Made by a program: the position numbers and the translations under genes
From: Salinigranum marinum
Lineage (GTDB): Archaea > Halobacteriota > Halobacteria > Halobacteriales > Haloferacaceae
NCBI RefSeq assembly: GCF_024228675.1
Contig: NZ_CP100462.1
Coordinates: 186,001 to 250,000 of the forward strand
Length of the DNA stretch: 64,000 bases
Reading direction: 5' to 3'
Part shown: one piece after another, positions 7,943-17,483 of the stretch
Numbering within the stretch: the stretch's first letter is position 1
Layout: each line of letters begins with the position of its first letter
Notes under the pieces: model-generated
The model's database searches: none
What the model saw: only the letters and a program-made list of their open reading frames with translations
What the model was told of the DNA's origin: nothing

Positions 7943-10149
7943 GCGCACAGGTCGACCGCCGACGCAAGGCGGAACGGATCCGCACGCTCCTCGAAACGGA
8001 GGGGGAGACGGTCCAGGAGAACGTCGCGCATCTGAACCAGGGCCGCTACGACGCGATGGAGCGATTCGACGACTTCGAGGCGCTCAGGACGGCGGCTCGC
8101 GAGATCAAGGCGGAGGCCATCGAGAACCTCCCGACGCTGATCGAGACGCTCCGCGAGAGCGTCGAGTCGAACGGCGGCACGCTCTATCTCGCCGACGACG
8201 CCGCGGACGCGAACCGGTACATCTCGGAGGTCGCGGCGTCGAAGAACGCGGAGACGCTCGTAAAGTCGAAGTCGATGACCACCGAGGAGATCGAGGTCAA
8301 CGCCGCGCTCGCGGACGTGGGGGTCGAGGTCTGGGAGACCGACCTCGGCGAGTTCGTCCTGCAGGTCGCCGACGAGAGCCCATCGCACCTCATCGGGCCG
8401 TCGCTCCACAAGTCGCGCGAGGACGTCGCCGAACTGTTCAACCAGGTCTTCGACCCCGAGGAGCCGTTCGAGACCGCCGAGGAACTCACCACGTTCGCAC
8501 GGGACTACCTCGGCGAGCGGATCCGCGAGGCCGACATCGGGATGACCGGCGCGAACTTCGTGCTGGCGGACTCGGGAACGATCACGCTCGTCACGAACGA
8601 GGGGAACGCGCGGAAATCGGCCGTGACGCCCGACACACACATCGCCGTCACGGGCGTCGAGAAGATCGTCCCGGGCGTCGAGGAGCTCCACCCGTTCGTC
8701 GAACTCATCTCGAAGTCGGCGACGGGACAGGACATCTCGCAGTACGTCACGATGCTCACCCCACCGGTGGACTCCCCGACGATCGACTTCGAACGACCCG
8801 ACGAACCCCTCGGGAGCGGCGACGGCGAACGGGAGTTCCACCTCGTCCTCATCGACAACGGGCGCATGGCGATGCGCGACGACGAACAGCTGAGAGAGAC
8901 GCTCTACTGCATCCGCTGTGGCGCGTGTGCGAACTCCTGCGGGAACTTCCAGCACGTCGGCGGCCACGCCTTCGGCGGGGAGACCTACACGGGCGGGATC
9001 GCGACCGGTTGGGAGACCGGGATCGAGGGCCCCGACGCGGCGAGCGAGTTCAACGACCTCTGTACGGGCTGCTCGCGCTGTGTGAACGCCTGTCCCGTGA
9101 AGATCGACATTCCCTGGATCAACACCGTCGTTCGCGACCGGCTGAACCGCGAGACGGCGCCCTCGGAGCTGTCGTTCCTCGTCGAGGGGCTCACGCCCGA
9201 CGCCGAGGGGAGCCTCAGTGCTCCGAAACGCTTCTTCGGGAACTTCGAGACGCTGGCGAAGCTGGGGAGCGCGACCGCACCGGTCTCGAACTGGCTGGTC
9301 GATCTCGCTCCCGTCCGCACGCTGATGGACCGCTACCTCGGCGTCGCGCCCCAGCGGGAGCTCCCCACGTTCCAGCGAGATACGCTCACCGACTGGTTCG
9401 AATCGCGACGGCCGCGGCTGCCCAACGCCGACGCCGACCGAACCGTCGTCCTCTACCCCGACACCTACACGAACTACGTCCACACCGAGCGTGGCAAAGC
9501 GGCCGTCCGGACGCTGGAGGCGCTCGGCGCACACGTCGAACTCGCCACGCCGATCGAAAGCGGGCGCGCGCCGCTCTCGCAGGGCATGATCGCCACGGCG
9601 ACCGCCCAGGCGGACGCGGTGGCGACGGACCTCGATCCGTATCTCGCGGCGGAGTTCGACCTCGTCGTCATCGAGCCCTCCGACCTCGCGATGTTCCGCC
9701 GCGAGTATCGGAAACTCCTCGACGAGGACGACTACGAACGCATCTCGGAGCACAGCTACGACGTGATGGAGTACGTTTACGGCCTGCTCTCGAACGGGGC
9801 GAGCACGGAGCCGCTCGCTTCCCCCGACGCGCCGGTCGCCTACCACAGCCACTGCCAGCAACGGACGCTCGGGGTCGACAGCTACACCGAGGCCGTGCTC
9901 GACGAACTCGGCTTCGACGTCGTCACGTCCGACGTCGAGTGTTGCGGGATGGCGGGGAGCTTCGGCTACAAATCGGAGTACTACGAGCTCTCGATGGACG
10001 TCGGCGAAGCACTCCACGACCAGTTCACGGACGCGGGCGACAGAACGCTCGTCGCCAGCGGCACGTCTTGTACCGAGCAGCTGACCGAGCTGTTCGCCCG
10101 TGACGCGACTCACCCGGTCGAACTCGTGGCACCCGACGGACGCACCTGA
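7939..10149 (+). CDS. Fused LutB-LutA-type iron-sulfur 2-hydroxyacid oxidoreductase
   Basis: 736-residue protein joining LutB and LutA in one chain. Residues 1-290 are a LUD domain. Around 325-390 are two [4Fe-4S] motifs, CIRCGACANSC and CTGCSRCVNACP. The rest is a CCG-domain region like LutA/GlpC. The second CCG block is intact (YHSHCQQRTLG ... DVECCGMAGSFGY), but the first has lost its cysteines: IESGRAPLSQGM stands where CCGRP..SQG is expected. It probably oxidises lactate or a related 2-hydroxy acid and passes electrons to the respiratory chain. The two hydroxyacid dehydrogenases nearby fit 2-hydroxyacid metabolism. ATG start overlaps the LutC-like stop by 4 bases. Confidence 0.9.
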   Translation: MSAQVDRRRKAERIRTLLETEGETVQENVAHLNQGRYDAMERFDDFEALRTAAREIKAEAIENLPTLIETLRESVESNGGTLYLADDAADANRYISEVAASKNAETLVKSKSMTTEEIEVNAALADVGVEVWETDLGEFVLQVADESPSHLIGPSLHKSREDVAELFNQVFDPEEPFETAEELTTFARDYLGERIREADIGMTGANFVLADSGTITLVTNEGNARKSAVTPDTHIAVTGVEKIVPGVEELHPFVELISKSATGQDISQYVTMLTPPVDSPTIDFERPDEPLGSGDGEREFHLVLIDNGRMAMRDDEQLRETLYCIRCGACANSCGNFQHVGGHAFGGETYTGGIATGWETGIEGPDAASEFNDLCTGCSRCVNACPVKIDIPWINTVVRDRLNRETAPSELSFLVEGLTPDAEGSLSAPKRFFGNFETLAKLGSATAPVSNWLVDLAPVRTLMDRYLGVAPQRELPTFQRDTLTDWFESRRPRLPNADADRTVVLYPDTYTNYVHTERGKAAVRTLEALGAHVELATPIESGRAPLSQGMIATATAQADAVATDLDPYLAAEFDLVVIEPSDLAMFRREYRKLLDEDDYERISEHSYDVMEYVYGLLSNGASTEPLASPDAPVAYHSHCQQRTLGVDSYTEAVLDELGFDVVTSDVECCGMAGSFGYKSEYYELSMDVGEALHDQFTDAGDRTLVASGTSCTEQLTELFARDATHPVELVAPDGRT

Positions 10150-10201
10150 GCCGGCGGGACCGGACAGGCCCTCCCGCCCGCCGACGGACCAGCCGCGTCG
10201 G

Positions 10202-11011
10202 TCAGGAGTGGAGGAAGCGTTCGAGGCCGACGAGGCGGTCCGCGACGACGATCGCGGCGACGGCGATGACCACGTAGACGCTCGCGACGGCCGCGATCTG
10301 CGGGCTGATGTTCCCGCGGATGGCCCCGTAGATCGCGACTGGGAGCGTCTCCGTCACCGTCGTCGTGATGATGAGACTGACGATGAACTCGTTCAGTGCG
10401 AGCATGAACATCAGCAACGCGCCCGAGATGACACCGGGCATCAGTGCCGGGAGGGTCACGTACCTGAACGTCTGTATCTCCTCGGCACCGAGGCTCTGTG
10501 CGGCGTCCTCCAGCGTCGGGTCGAACGCGTTGACGCTCGATGCGACGCTCCAGATCATGAACGGGATGTTGATGATCGTCAGCGCGAGACCGACGGCCCA
10601 CAGGTCGCCGATCCACCCGATCCTCCCGAACAGGATGAGCAGGATGAACCCCGACACGACGAGCGGCACGGTGAACGGCAACAGGAGGTATATCTGAACC
10701 CCGTGCTCGAACCTGATGTCGTAGCGGTTCAGCCCGAGTGCGGTCATCACCCCGATCGGGATCGCGATGATCGTACAGAAGGTCGCGACGACGACGCTGT
10801 TGACGAACGGGTCGACGTACTGGGACTGCTCGAGGAGCGAGGCGTACCACTTCAGGCTCAGTTCGGTCGGGGGGAACGTGATGATCTGGTTCGACCCGAG
10901 CGAGACGATGAGGATGATGAGCGACGGGAGGATCAAGAAGGCGAACTCGAAGAGCGCGAACGCGGTCAGATACGGGTGGTCACCGCCGACGCGCCGGACG
11001 AGGCCGGTCAT
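10202..11011 (-). CDS. ABC transporter permease, PotC-like
   Basis: 269-residue inner-membrane permease with about six transmembrane helices (starting with TAFALFEFAFLILPSLIILIV) and the EAA loop EDAAQSLGAEEIQTFRYVTLP that docks on the ATPase. It is second in a two-gene minus-strand operon; its ATG overlaps the stop of the upstream permease by 4 bases. The partner ATPase is probably the PotA-type protein at 495-1625. An upstream open stretch in the same frame is a shadow of the other permease, so the start was set at MTGLVRRVGG. Confidence 0.93.
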   Translation of the reverse strand: MTGLVRRVGGDHPYLTAFALFEFAFLILPSLIILIVSLGSNQIITFPPTELSLKWYASLLEQSQYVDPFVNSVVVATFCTIIAIPIGVMTALGLNRYDIRFEHGVQIYLLLPFTVPLVVSGFILLILFGRIGWIGDLWAVGLALTIINIPFMIWSVASSVNAFDPTLEDAAQSLGAEEIQTFRYVTLPALMPGVISGALLMFMLALNEFIVSLIITTTVTETLPVAIYGAIRGNISPQIAAVASVYVVIAVAAIVVADRLVGLERFLHS

Positions 11012-11967
11012 TCCTCGCTCACCTCCACCCCGAGCGTCCCCGTTCCGTACCGCTTGAACACCACGAAGACGAACAGCGACGCGATGGCCACGAGGACGAT
11101 GCACAGCACGGCCGCGAACGGGTAGTTCAGGGTGCCGAATATCTTGTTGTAGACGAAGTTCGCGGCGAAGCCGAGCGTCCCGCCGCCGAGCAGATCCGGG
11201 ATCGAGTAGTTGGCCATCGAGAGCGTGAACACGACGATGGTCGCGGCGGTGATGCCCGGACGGGCGAGCGGGAGCACGACGTACCGGAACGTGTTCCACT
11301 GGTTCGCCCCGCAGTTCTTCGCCGCGCGCTCTAAGTCGGAGTCGATACTCGCGATCGCGGGCGTCAACATCAGGACCGCGAACGGGATCAGATACTGCAA
11401 GAGCCCGACGATGACGGCGACTGGCGTCCCGATGAACGCCACCGGGCCGATCCCGACCGTCCCCAGCGCCCAATTCAGAAGTCCGTTCTTGCCGAGGACG
11501 ATGAGCCACCCGTACGCCCGGATAATGACCCCGGTGAAGAACGGAACGAACAGCCCGAACAGCAGCACGTACCGGAAGATCGGTCGGTCCGTGCGGACCA
11601 CCAGATACGCATAGGGGAACGCGAGCGCGACGGTCCCGACGGTGACGACGGCGGAGTACAACAGCGTCCTGAAGAAGACGGTGTGAAACGCCGTCGTGTT
11701 CAACAGCCGTTCCCAGTTCGCCAGCGTGTACTGGTAGACGAAGATCTCGATCGAATCGTACGTCAGGAAGCTGTACCACACGAGCAGGCCCATCCCGACG
11801 GCGAGAAAGCTGACGAGCAAGAGCCCGGGCGCGATCAGTGCGTATCCGAACCTGTCTGAGAGGGCGGTCGTGTCGACTGGGAGGCGATTTTTGACCGAGA
11901 TGAGGCCGTCCATCAGATACCACCGCGCGCGCGCCTGACCGTCGTGGAGCTCCTCTCGGATGCTCAT
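11008..11967 (-). CDS. ABC transporter permease, PotB-like
   Basis: 319-residue permease of the spermidine/putrescine-type ABC family. A hydrophilic N-terminus is followed by about six transmembrane helices and the EAA motif ERAAKNCGANQWNTFRYVVLP near residue 215. It starts the permease operon (ATGA overlap with the next gene). No periplasmic-type binding protein with a lipobox is encoded next to it, which is unusual because such operons normally start with one. The binding protein may be left of the window or elsewhere. Confidence 0.93.
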   Translation of the reverse strand: MSIREELHDGQARARWYLMDGLISVKNRLPVDTTALSDRFGYALIAPGLLLVSFLAVGMGLLVWYSFLTYDSIEIFVYQYTLANWERLLNTTAFHTVFFRTLLYSAVVTVGTVALAFPYAYLVVRTDRPIFRYVLLFGLFVPFFTGVIIRAYGWLIVLGKNGLLNWALGTVGIGPVAFIGTPVAVIVGLLQYLIPFAVLMLTPAIASIDSDLERAAKNCGANQWNTFRYVVLPLARPGITAATIVVFTLSMANYSIPDLLGGGTLGFAANFVYNKIFGTLNYPFAAVLCIVLVAIASLFVFVVFKRYGTGTLGVEVSEE

Positions 11968-12371
11968 CCCTGCCTCACGCCCGTCCCGTGCGTGTCGAAC
12001 GGTCTCGTCGTGCTCACTCCGCCGCCCGTGGCGTTCGCTCCGCTGTCACGTCTTGCACCGACCACCGGCACGGTCGGACGCTCACCCGATGTTCTCATGC
12101 TATGTGTCGTATCACCGTTCCCGCTCATACATAGGTGTCCCCCATATGGTGGAGCTTTTATGACCCGGTTCCGGGTGAGCCCGAGGACCGTCGCAGCGAC
12201 GGGCGCCTCCGTGGGTCGCTCGCCGGGCGCGCCCCCCGACTCTCTCGGCTCCCCTGGTCCGATCCAGTCCGCCGAGTCAGGCGGCACCACCCGACCCCGT
12301 GCGACGGCGATCAGTGTGGTACTGTGCACCGCACCACGCTTAGGGTCACCCCTGTCGACTGATCCGTCGCA
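11968..12371. other. Divergent intergenic region (404 bp)
   Basis: This gap separates the minus-strand permease operon from the plus-strand PfkB gene and must hold both promoters. An AT-richer patch around 12130-12165, near CCCATATGGTGGAGCTTTTATG, is the best promoter candidate. No coding sequence is supported; the short frames here are Arg/Ser/Pro-rich shadows. Confidence 0.5.
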
Positions 12372-13274
12372 ATGACCGACGTCCTCGTCCTCGGTGACGC
12401 GATCGTCGACGCCGTCTTCGACGGACTCGACCGCTATCCCGATCACGGTGAAGAAGTCGTCGCACCACGGTACGAACTGCGGCCGGGTGGATCGGCCGGC
12501 TACGCATCGCTCGGCCTGACCGCCCTGGGGACCGCCACCGAGACGGTGGCGAGCGTCGGCGACGGTGTCCTCTCGACGTACTGGCTCGAGTTCCTCCGCA
12601 AGCGGGGTGTCGACACGAGCCGGGTGATCCGCGAGCCACACACCAGCATCAGCGTCGCCGCCGGCTTCCTCTTCGAGACCGACCGCTCGTTCGTCACGTA
12701 CCGCGGCGCCAGCGAGGCCGGATCGATCCCCGCCGTTACCCCGACCGACTACGACGCGTTGCTGATCGCCGGCTTCTCACAGGCACCGTATCTCTGGACC
12801 GACGACGTCCTCGCCCTCGCGAGGGAGTTCTCGGCGCACGACCGCCCGGTGTTCCTCGACCCGAACTGGTCACCCGGCGAGTGGCAGCCGACGTTTTCGG
12901 AGCTGTTGCCGTCCGTCGACTACCTCTTGGTGAACCACGTCGAAGCACGGCGGCTCACCGACTGCGACGCTCTCGTCGACGCCGGAGAACTGCTGCTCGA
13001 CGAGGGGGCGGGGTCGTGTGTGATCACGGCCGGCGAACGTGGCTGTCTGCTCGTCGACGACGAGGCCGTCTGGGTCGACGCCGAGCCGGTCGACGCCGTC
13101 GACGCCTGCGGCGCTGGTGACTTCTTCAACGCGGGTTTCGTCCGTGCGACACTGCGTGGCGCGGACCGACAGACCGCCGCCGCCCTCGGCAATCGCTGTG
13201 CCAGCACGGCGATCGCGTCGTTCGAGCTCCGGGAGAAACTCGACGGGATCGCGGCCGCCCCGTCTCTCGGTTGA
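12372..13274 (+). CDS. PfkB-family carbohydrate kinase
   Basis: 300-residue ribokinase-like kinase. The N-terminal PfkB motif is RPGGSAGYASLGLTALG near residue 37. The C-terminal signature is DACGAGDFFNAGF, with the catalytic Asp and anion-hole Gly-Ala-Gly, near residue 239. It would phosphorylate a sugar, keto-sugar acid or nucleoside with ATP. In haloarchaea 2-keto-3-deoxygluconate kinases belong to this family, and the dehydratase and aldolase 6 kb downstream make a keto-deoxy sugar acid a reasonable guess, but the sequence alone does not fix the substrate. It precedes a 2-hydroxyacid dehydrogenase on the same strand with a 112-bp gap. Confidence 0.88.
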   Translation: MTDVLVLGDAIVDAVFDGLDRYPDHGEEVVAPRYELRPGGSAGYASLGLTALGTATETVASVGDGVLSTYWLEFLRKRGVDTSRVIREPHTSISVAAGFLFETDRSFVTYRGASEAGSIPAVTPTDYDALLIAGFSQAPYLWTDDVLALAREFSAHDRPVFLDPNWSPGEWQPTFSELLPSVDYLLVNHVEARRLTDCDALVDAGELLLDEGAGSCVITAGERGCLLVDDEAVWVDAEPVDAVDACGAGDFFNAGFVRATLRGADRQTAAALGNRCASTAIASFELREKLDGIAAAPSLG

Positions 13275-13386
13275 CACGCCCGGCCGGCGCACACGCAAGG
13301 ACTAAGAGACAGCCTCGCCACGCTCGAACACTGAATACGGACGGCGGCCGGCCGTTCGACCGACCGCACCCGGCACAACAGCGCTC

Positions 13387-14358
13387 ATGCCCACCACGCC
13401 CGACATCGTCGTTCTCCGCGAGGGGACCGAAGGACTCTCGATGGAACCGTACGCCGAGACGCTGCGCGAGCGACTGCCCGACTCGACGGTCGCCCACGCG
13501 CGAACGCCGCGACAGGAGCGCGACCTCGTTCCGACCGCGCGGATCGTCACGGGCATCACGGTCGACGAGGAACTGCTCGACCGCGCCGAGCGACTCGAAC
13601 TGTTCGCCTGCACGTTCGCCGGGACGGAGCACCTCCCGATGGCGGCGTTCGCGGACCGCGGGGTGGCCGTCACCAACGCCGGCGGCATCCACGCCCCCGG
13701 GCTCGCAGAGCAGGCGCTCGGGAACATGCTCGTCTTCGCCCGGAACCTCCACGAAGGCTGGCGACGCCAGCGAAACGGCGAGTGGCGACACTTCCAGTCC
13801 GGCGAGTTCACCGACAGCACCGTCACCGTCGTCGGCCTCGGCTCCATCGGGGAGGCGCTCGTTCAGCGCCTGCAGGGGATGTCGGTGGACACGATCGGCG
13901 TCCGGTACACCCCGGAAAAAGGCGGGCCAACCGACGAGGTGGTCGGCTTCGACGACGACGCCGTCCACGACGCGTTCTCACGGAGCGAGTACGTCGTCCT
14001 CGCCTGCCCGCTCACCGAGACCACGCGCGGGCTGGTCGACCGCGAGGCGCTCGCGACGATGCGGCCCGACGCGGTCCTCGTCAACGTGGCCCGCGGCGGT
14101 CTCGTCGATACGGACGCGCTGGTGGCGGCGTTGCGGTCGAACGGCATCCGCGGTGCGGCCCTCGACGTGACCGATCCCGAACCGCTCCCGGGCGGGCATC
14201 CGCTGTGGGATCTGGAGAACTGTCTCGTCACGCCGCATACTGGCGGTCACACGCCGAAACACTGGGATCGTCTCGCGGCGATCCTCGCGCGCAACGTCGA
14301 ACGACTCGACGCGGGCGACCCGCTCGAAAACCGCGTCCCCGTCTCGGACTCGGCCTGA
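13387..14358 (+). CDS. D-2-hydroxyacid dehydrogenase
   Basis: 323-residue NAD(P)-dependent D-isomer-specific 2-hydroxyacid dehydrogenase. The nucleotide loop is canonical (VVGLGSIGEAL), and the catalytic Arg (NVARGGLVDTD), Glu (VTDPEPLPGGHPLW) and His (VTPHTGGHTPKHW) are present, so this is the better-conserved of the two paralogues in the window. It likely reduces a 2-oxo acid or oxidises a 2-hydroxy acid in the same catabolic region. The ATG start is preceded by no obvious Shine-Dalgarno. Confidence 0.92.
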   Translation: MPTTPDIVVLREGTEGLSMEPYAETLRERLPDSTVAHARTPRQERDLVPTARIVTGITVDEELLDRAERLELFACTFAGTEHLPMAAFADRGVAVTNAGGIHAPGLAEQALGNMLVFARNLHEGWRRQRNGEWRHFQSGEFTDSTVTVVGLGSIGEALVQRLQGMSVDTIGVRYTPEKGGPTDEVVGFDDDAVHDAFSRSEYVVLACPLTETTRGLVDREALATMRPDAVLVNVARGGLVDTDALVAALRSNGIRGAALDVTDPEPLPGGHPLWDLENCLVTPHTGGHTPKHWDRLAAILARNVERLDAGDPLENRVPVSDSA

Positions 14359-15263
14359 TCGATTTGGTCGCGTCCGGACCGACCGGTAGACACAGTGTCT
14401 ACACATCGTAGAAACCTCACAATGTGTACAATTTTTACTAGGCGTCCGAGCTCCGGCCGGTGCGTTCACGGCCTGGTTCGCCGTCCCCCGAGTGGTTCGT
14501 TCCCGCTGGTCGTTCCGTGAGATCCTACATTCACAGTTGAGTGAACATTTTTGAGCGGAATCGGAACGCCCCGCACGTACGCGCTCGCTCCCCAGTTCGG
14601 GCGACGCTCGACACGGACCGTCTGGCACACGGCGGTTCTGTCGATCGCTTCGACGCCACAACCGACGAGACCGGTCGAGAACTGCGCAGATTGTATTGTT
14701 CACTAGTTACACAAAAACGGGGTCGAATCGCTGTCGACCGATGGCGCTCAGAGCGGACCGAAACCCACTGTCGGCTGTTCGTTCGGACTGGCTGGAACGA
14801 CGGACTGTCGAACCCTTCGATAGAGCGCGGAGAAATCCTCAGAAGTCCGGTTGAGCGCCGGAAGACTCCGATCACCCGGGCGCACGCACGAACCGCCGGG
14901 TGACCTCCCCGATCCGAGAAGGGGTCACCTCTGTCACCCCGAGGCCACTGCAGTACGCCGATCTATCGTGTCTTCACAATACAATACTACTCGGCTATCA
15001 CTCACAACGCCCCACCGTGAACTCGGGCGTCGAACACGTCGGGCGGACGAACGAACGACGGGTCGTCTCACGGGTTCCTCGGACGCTCGTCGTCCGCCGG
15101 AACGGACGGCAGGCTCTCGGCCGACCACCATATTGCTTAGAAATAGTTACTCGCATCTTGAGGTGGTGACGATCGAGTCACTCGCCGACTGCGGCACTGT
15201 GTCCGCCGAGCGACGCGCGCACGTGGTGGTCCGCGCGTTAGCCAGCGGAAGACACTCGCCCGG
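14359..15263. other. Gene-free stretch (about 900 bp)
   Basis: No convincing coding sequence on either strand; the frames here are Arg/Thr-rich and unlike acidic halophilic proteins. AT-rich patches occur at 14420-14445 and 15125-15150 and could be promoter debris. The only clear structure is the near-palindrome at 14386-14402. The region may be a degraded gene or a long regulatory spacer. Confidence 0.5.
14386..14402. promoter_or_regulatory. 17-bp palindrome, candidate operator or terminator
   Basis: GTAGACAC and GTGTCTAC form 8-bp arms around one central base, 28 bp past the stop of the hydroxyacid dehydrogenase and next to the AT-rich ACAATGTGTACAATTTTTAC. It could be a dimeric regulator site for a lost gene, or a transcription terminator stem followed by a T-run. 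Confidence 0.45.
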
Positions 15264-16049
15264 CTAGAACACCTGCCAGCCCCCGTCGACGTACACCATC
15301 TCGCCGGTGACGTAGCTCGCTGCGTCGCTCGCGAGGAACACCGACACGTCCGCGATGTCGTCGGGATAGCCGGGTCGGTCCAGCGGGATGGGCTTGACGA
15401 GTTCGCCAGCCTCGACCGCCGCCTCCTTCTTCGCGGCACCGGAGCCGAACTCGGTCGCGATGTGTCCCGGTGCGACCGCGTTGACCCGGATCCCGTGCGG
15501 GGCGCACTCGAGTGCCGCACCGCGCGTGATCATCCGGATCGCTCCCTTCGTCGAATCGTAGGGGACCTGGTTGGCCTGTGCGTGCGTCGAACTGATCGAG
15601 CCGACGTTGACGACACAGCCGCCAGCGTCGCGCTCGATCATGTCGGCCGCGGCGGTCTGGCTCCCGAAGAACGCCCCGCTGGCGTTGATCCCGTGGATGC
15701 GTTCGAACGTCTCCACGTCCACGCCGAACATGGGTGCGCGGTGGAACCATCCGGCGTTGTTGACCATGACGTCGACGCCGCCGAACTCCCGGGTCGCCTC
15801 GACGACCGCGGCGAGTTCGTCGGGCTCGGAGACGTCCGTCTCGACGTACTCGCCGTGCCCGCCCGCCTCGGAGACCACGTCGTGGGTCGACACGGTCGCG
15901 TCCACGTCTTTCGGCTCCCGCCGGAGGTCGGCGTTCAGGACGGTCGCGCCCGCGCGGCCGAAGGCGATCGCGATCGCCCGTCCGATGCCCGAACTGCCGC
16001 CGGTGACGACGACAGTCTCGTCCGTGAAGCCGTAGGTCACACCACTCAT
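15264..16049 (-). CDS. Short-chain dehydrogenase/reductase (SDR)
   Basis: 261-residue classical SDR. It has the cofactor motif TGGSSGIG near residue 16, NNAG near 92, the catalytic Ser in VNVGSISS, YxxxK as YDSTK near 157, and the C-terminal VTGEMVYVDGGWQVF. An Asp/Arg-rich turn after the second beta strand (NADLRREP) suggests NAD preference. The start is the ATG of MSGVTYGF. It probably oxidises a sugar or polyol as part of the catabolic block controlled by the IclR regulator 590 bp upstream. Confidence 0.92.
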   Translation of the reverse strand: MSGVTYGFTDETVVVTGGSSGIGRAIAIAFGRAGATVLNADLRREPKDVDATVSTHDVVSEAGGHGEYVETDVSEPDELAAVVEATREFGGVDVMVNNAGWFHRAPMFGVDVETFERIHGINASGAFFGSQTAAADMIERDAGGCVVNVGSISSTHAQANQVPYDSTKGAIRMITRGAALECAPHGIRVNAVAPGHIATEFGSGAAKKEAAVEAGELVKPIPLDRPGYPDDIADVSVFLASDAASYVTGEMVYVDGGWQVF

Positions 16050-16639
16050 CGGCCGGCTCCCGATCGGCAGTGACCCTACATCAACGTGGGGATCACGGTG
16101 ACCCACCGGGCGTCGGTTCGAGCGTCGGGCCGCCGGCACGCCAGAGCGCCCACCGACTGGACGAACGGCGGTCCGCACGTCCCGACCTCGGCTCCGGCAC
16201 TCCTGGTCGACCGACCGTTGGTTCGTTTGGGAAGACCGAGCACTGGATCGCGTTCTGATCACGGCGTCGGCCTGGTCCGATCCGGGCCGGGGCTACCGTG
16301 GACCGTCACGGCCGGATCATTACACGTGTACGCGTGTAATGTCCGCCTCCGCCACGCCGGAGCGGGCCGACGCCGGCTCGTCGAACACACAGAGAGCTAT
16401 CACATCGGTGGGGCCACGGGGCGTGGCCGTCCGCGTCGCCCCGGCTGGGTGGGTCCGCCTGTCCGCTCCGCCACGCTGTGGAGTGTTCGCGCTGTACAAA
16501 CGAACCTGTCGCACGCATCCATCCCCGGGGCGACGGCTCCACGGCACAGCGGCGCGCTCGCTGGCCACGAACGGCGGTTGCGAGGGACGAACACGCCGGT
16601 TCGAGCCGCGGGAAAGCCCCGTCGCGCGGGGGCGTCCGC
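16050..16639. other. Intergenic region with palindromic operator candidate
   Basis: This 590-bp gap separates the end of the IclR gene from the start of the SDR gene, both on the minus strand. No gene is supported. The notable element is the inverted repeat at 16318-16341. Confidence 0.5.
16318..16341. promoter_or_regulatory. 9-bp inverted repeat, candidate operator
   Basis: Arms CATTACACG (16318-16326) and CGTGTAATG (16333-16341) are exact inverted copies around a 6-bp spacer that is itself near-palindromic. It lies about 270 bp upstream of the SDR start. Length and symmetry fit a dimeric regulator such as the adjacent IclR protein, but this is inference. Confidence 0.55.
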
Positions 16640-17407
16640 TCAGGAGAACTTCGCGTTGATCTCGATGACGTTCGCGGAGCGTTTGACCACTTCCGGCAGT
16701 TCCTCCTCGAACCGATCGCCACGCATCCTGCTCGTGGGCCCGGAGATGCTCACGGCACCGAGGACGTCCGCGTCGCTCAGCACGGGTGCCGCGACGCATC
16801 GGAGGCCCTCGATCTTCTCCTCGTCGTCGATCGCGTAGCCGCGCTCGCGGATCTTCGCGAGGCTCTCGTCGAGCTCCGCCCTGGTCGTGATCGTTCGCGA
16901 CGTGAACTCGCGGAGGCCGTGTTTCGCGACGATGTCGTCGACTCTCGACTCCGGGAGGTGTGCGAGCATCGCCTTGCCGAGCGAGATACAGTGGAGGTAC
17001 TCCCGCTTGCCGACCTTCGAGGCGGTCTGGACCGCCTTCTCCCCCGAGGCCTTGTACAGGTACACGGCGCGGCCGTGCTCCTCCGTCGCGAACTGTGCGA
17101 GTTCGTCCGTCTCCATGGCGATGTCGTCCAGCTCCGAAGTCACGACGTCGTAGAAGCCGAGCCTCGACTTCACCGTCTCCCCGAGGTCGAGGTGGCGGAG
17201 GCTGAGCTGGTACTCCGTCCCGTTCTTTATCACCAGCTCGTTCTGAAAGAGCGTGTTGAGGTGGGCGTGGACGGTCGCCTTCGAGAGGTCGAGCTCCGTC
17301 GCGAGCTCCGTGACCCCCGCGCCCTCGCGTTCCTGCAGGGCTTCGATGATGGCGATGCTGTTGTCGACCGCCTGGACCGTTCGGCCCCCGGTTTCGTTCG
17401 CCGGCAT
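16640..17407 (-). CDS. IclR-family transcriptional regulator
   Basis: 255 residues: an N-terminal winged HTH (VTELATELDLSKATVHAHLNTL, residues about 30-55), then the IclR effector-binding domain (RAVYLYKASGEKAVQTASKVGKREYLHCISLGKAMLAHLPE and ISGPTSRMRGDRFEEELPEVV). IclR proteins usually repress catabolic operons and respond to the substrate or an intermediate. Position next to the HpcH/HpaI aldolase and the Gfo/Idh and enolase-family genes makes it the likely regulator of that module. TATA-like ACGTATATGTG lies just upstream of the start. Confidence 0.93.
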   Translation of the reverse strand: MPANETGGRTVQAVDNSIAIIEALQEREGAGVTELATELDLSKATVHAHLNTLFQNELVIKNGTEYQLSLRHLDLGETVKSRLGFYDVVTSELDDIAMETDELAQFATEEHGRAVYLYKASGEKAVQTASKVGKREYLHCISLGKAMLAHLPESRVDDIVAKHGLREFTSRTITTRAELDESLAKIRERGYAIDDEEKIEGLRCVAAPVLSDADVLGAVSISGPTSRMRGDRFEEELPEVVKRSANVIEINAKFS

Positions 17408-17483
17408 ACTACTGCAGACAGGACTGTCACGTATATGTGTTTGGGTCTCGCGAACGGATTCGCCCTCGTCCCGGGTCGACGCG

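Noticed and set aside
7399-10149. A single 916-residue protein including the LutC region
   Set aside because: The extra N-terminal part is in the wrong frame over the LutC-like gene and is Arg-rich. The ATG at 7939, overlapping the LutC stop, is the natural start.
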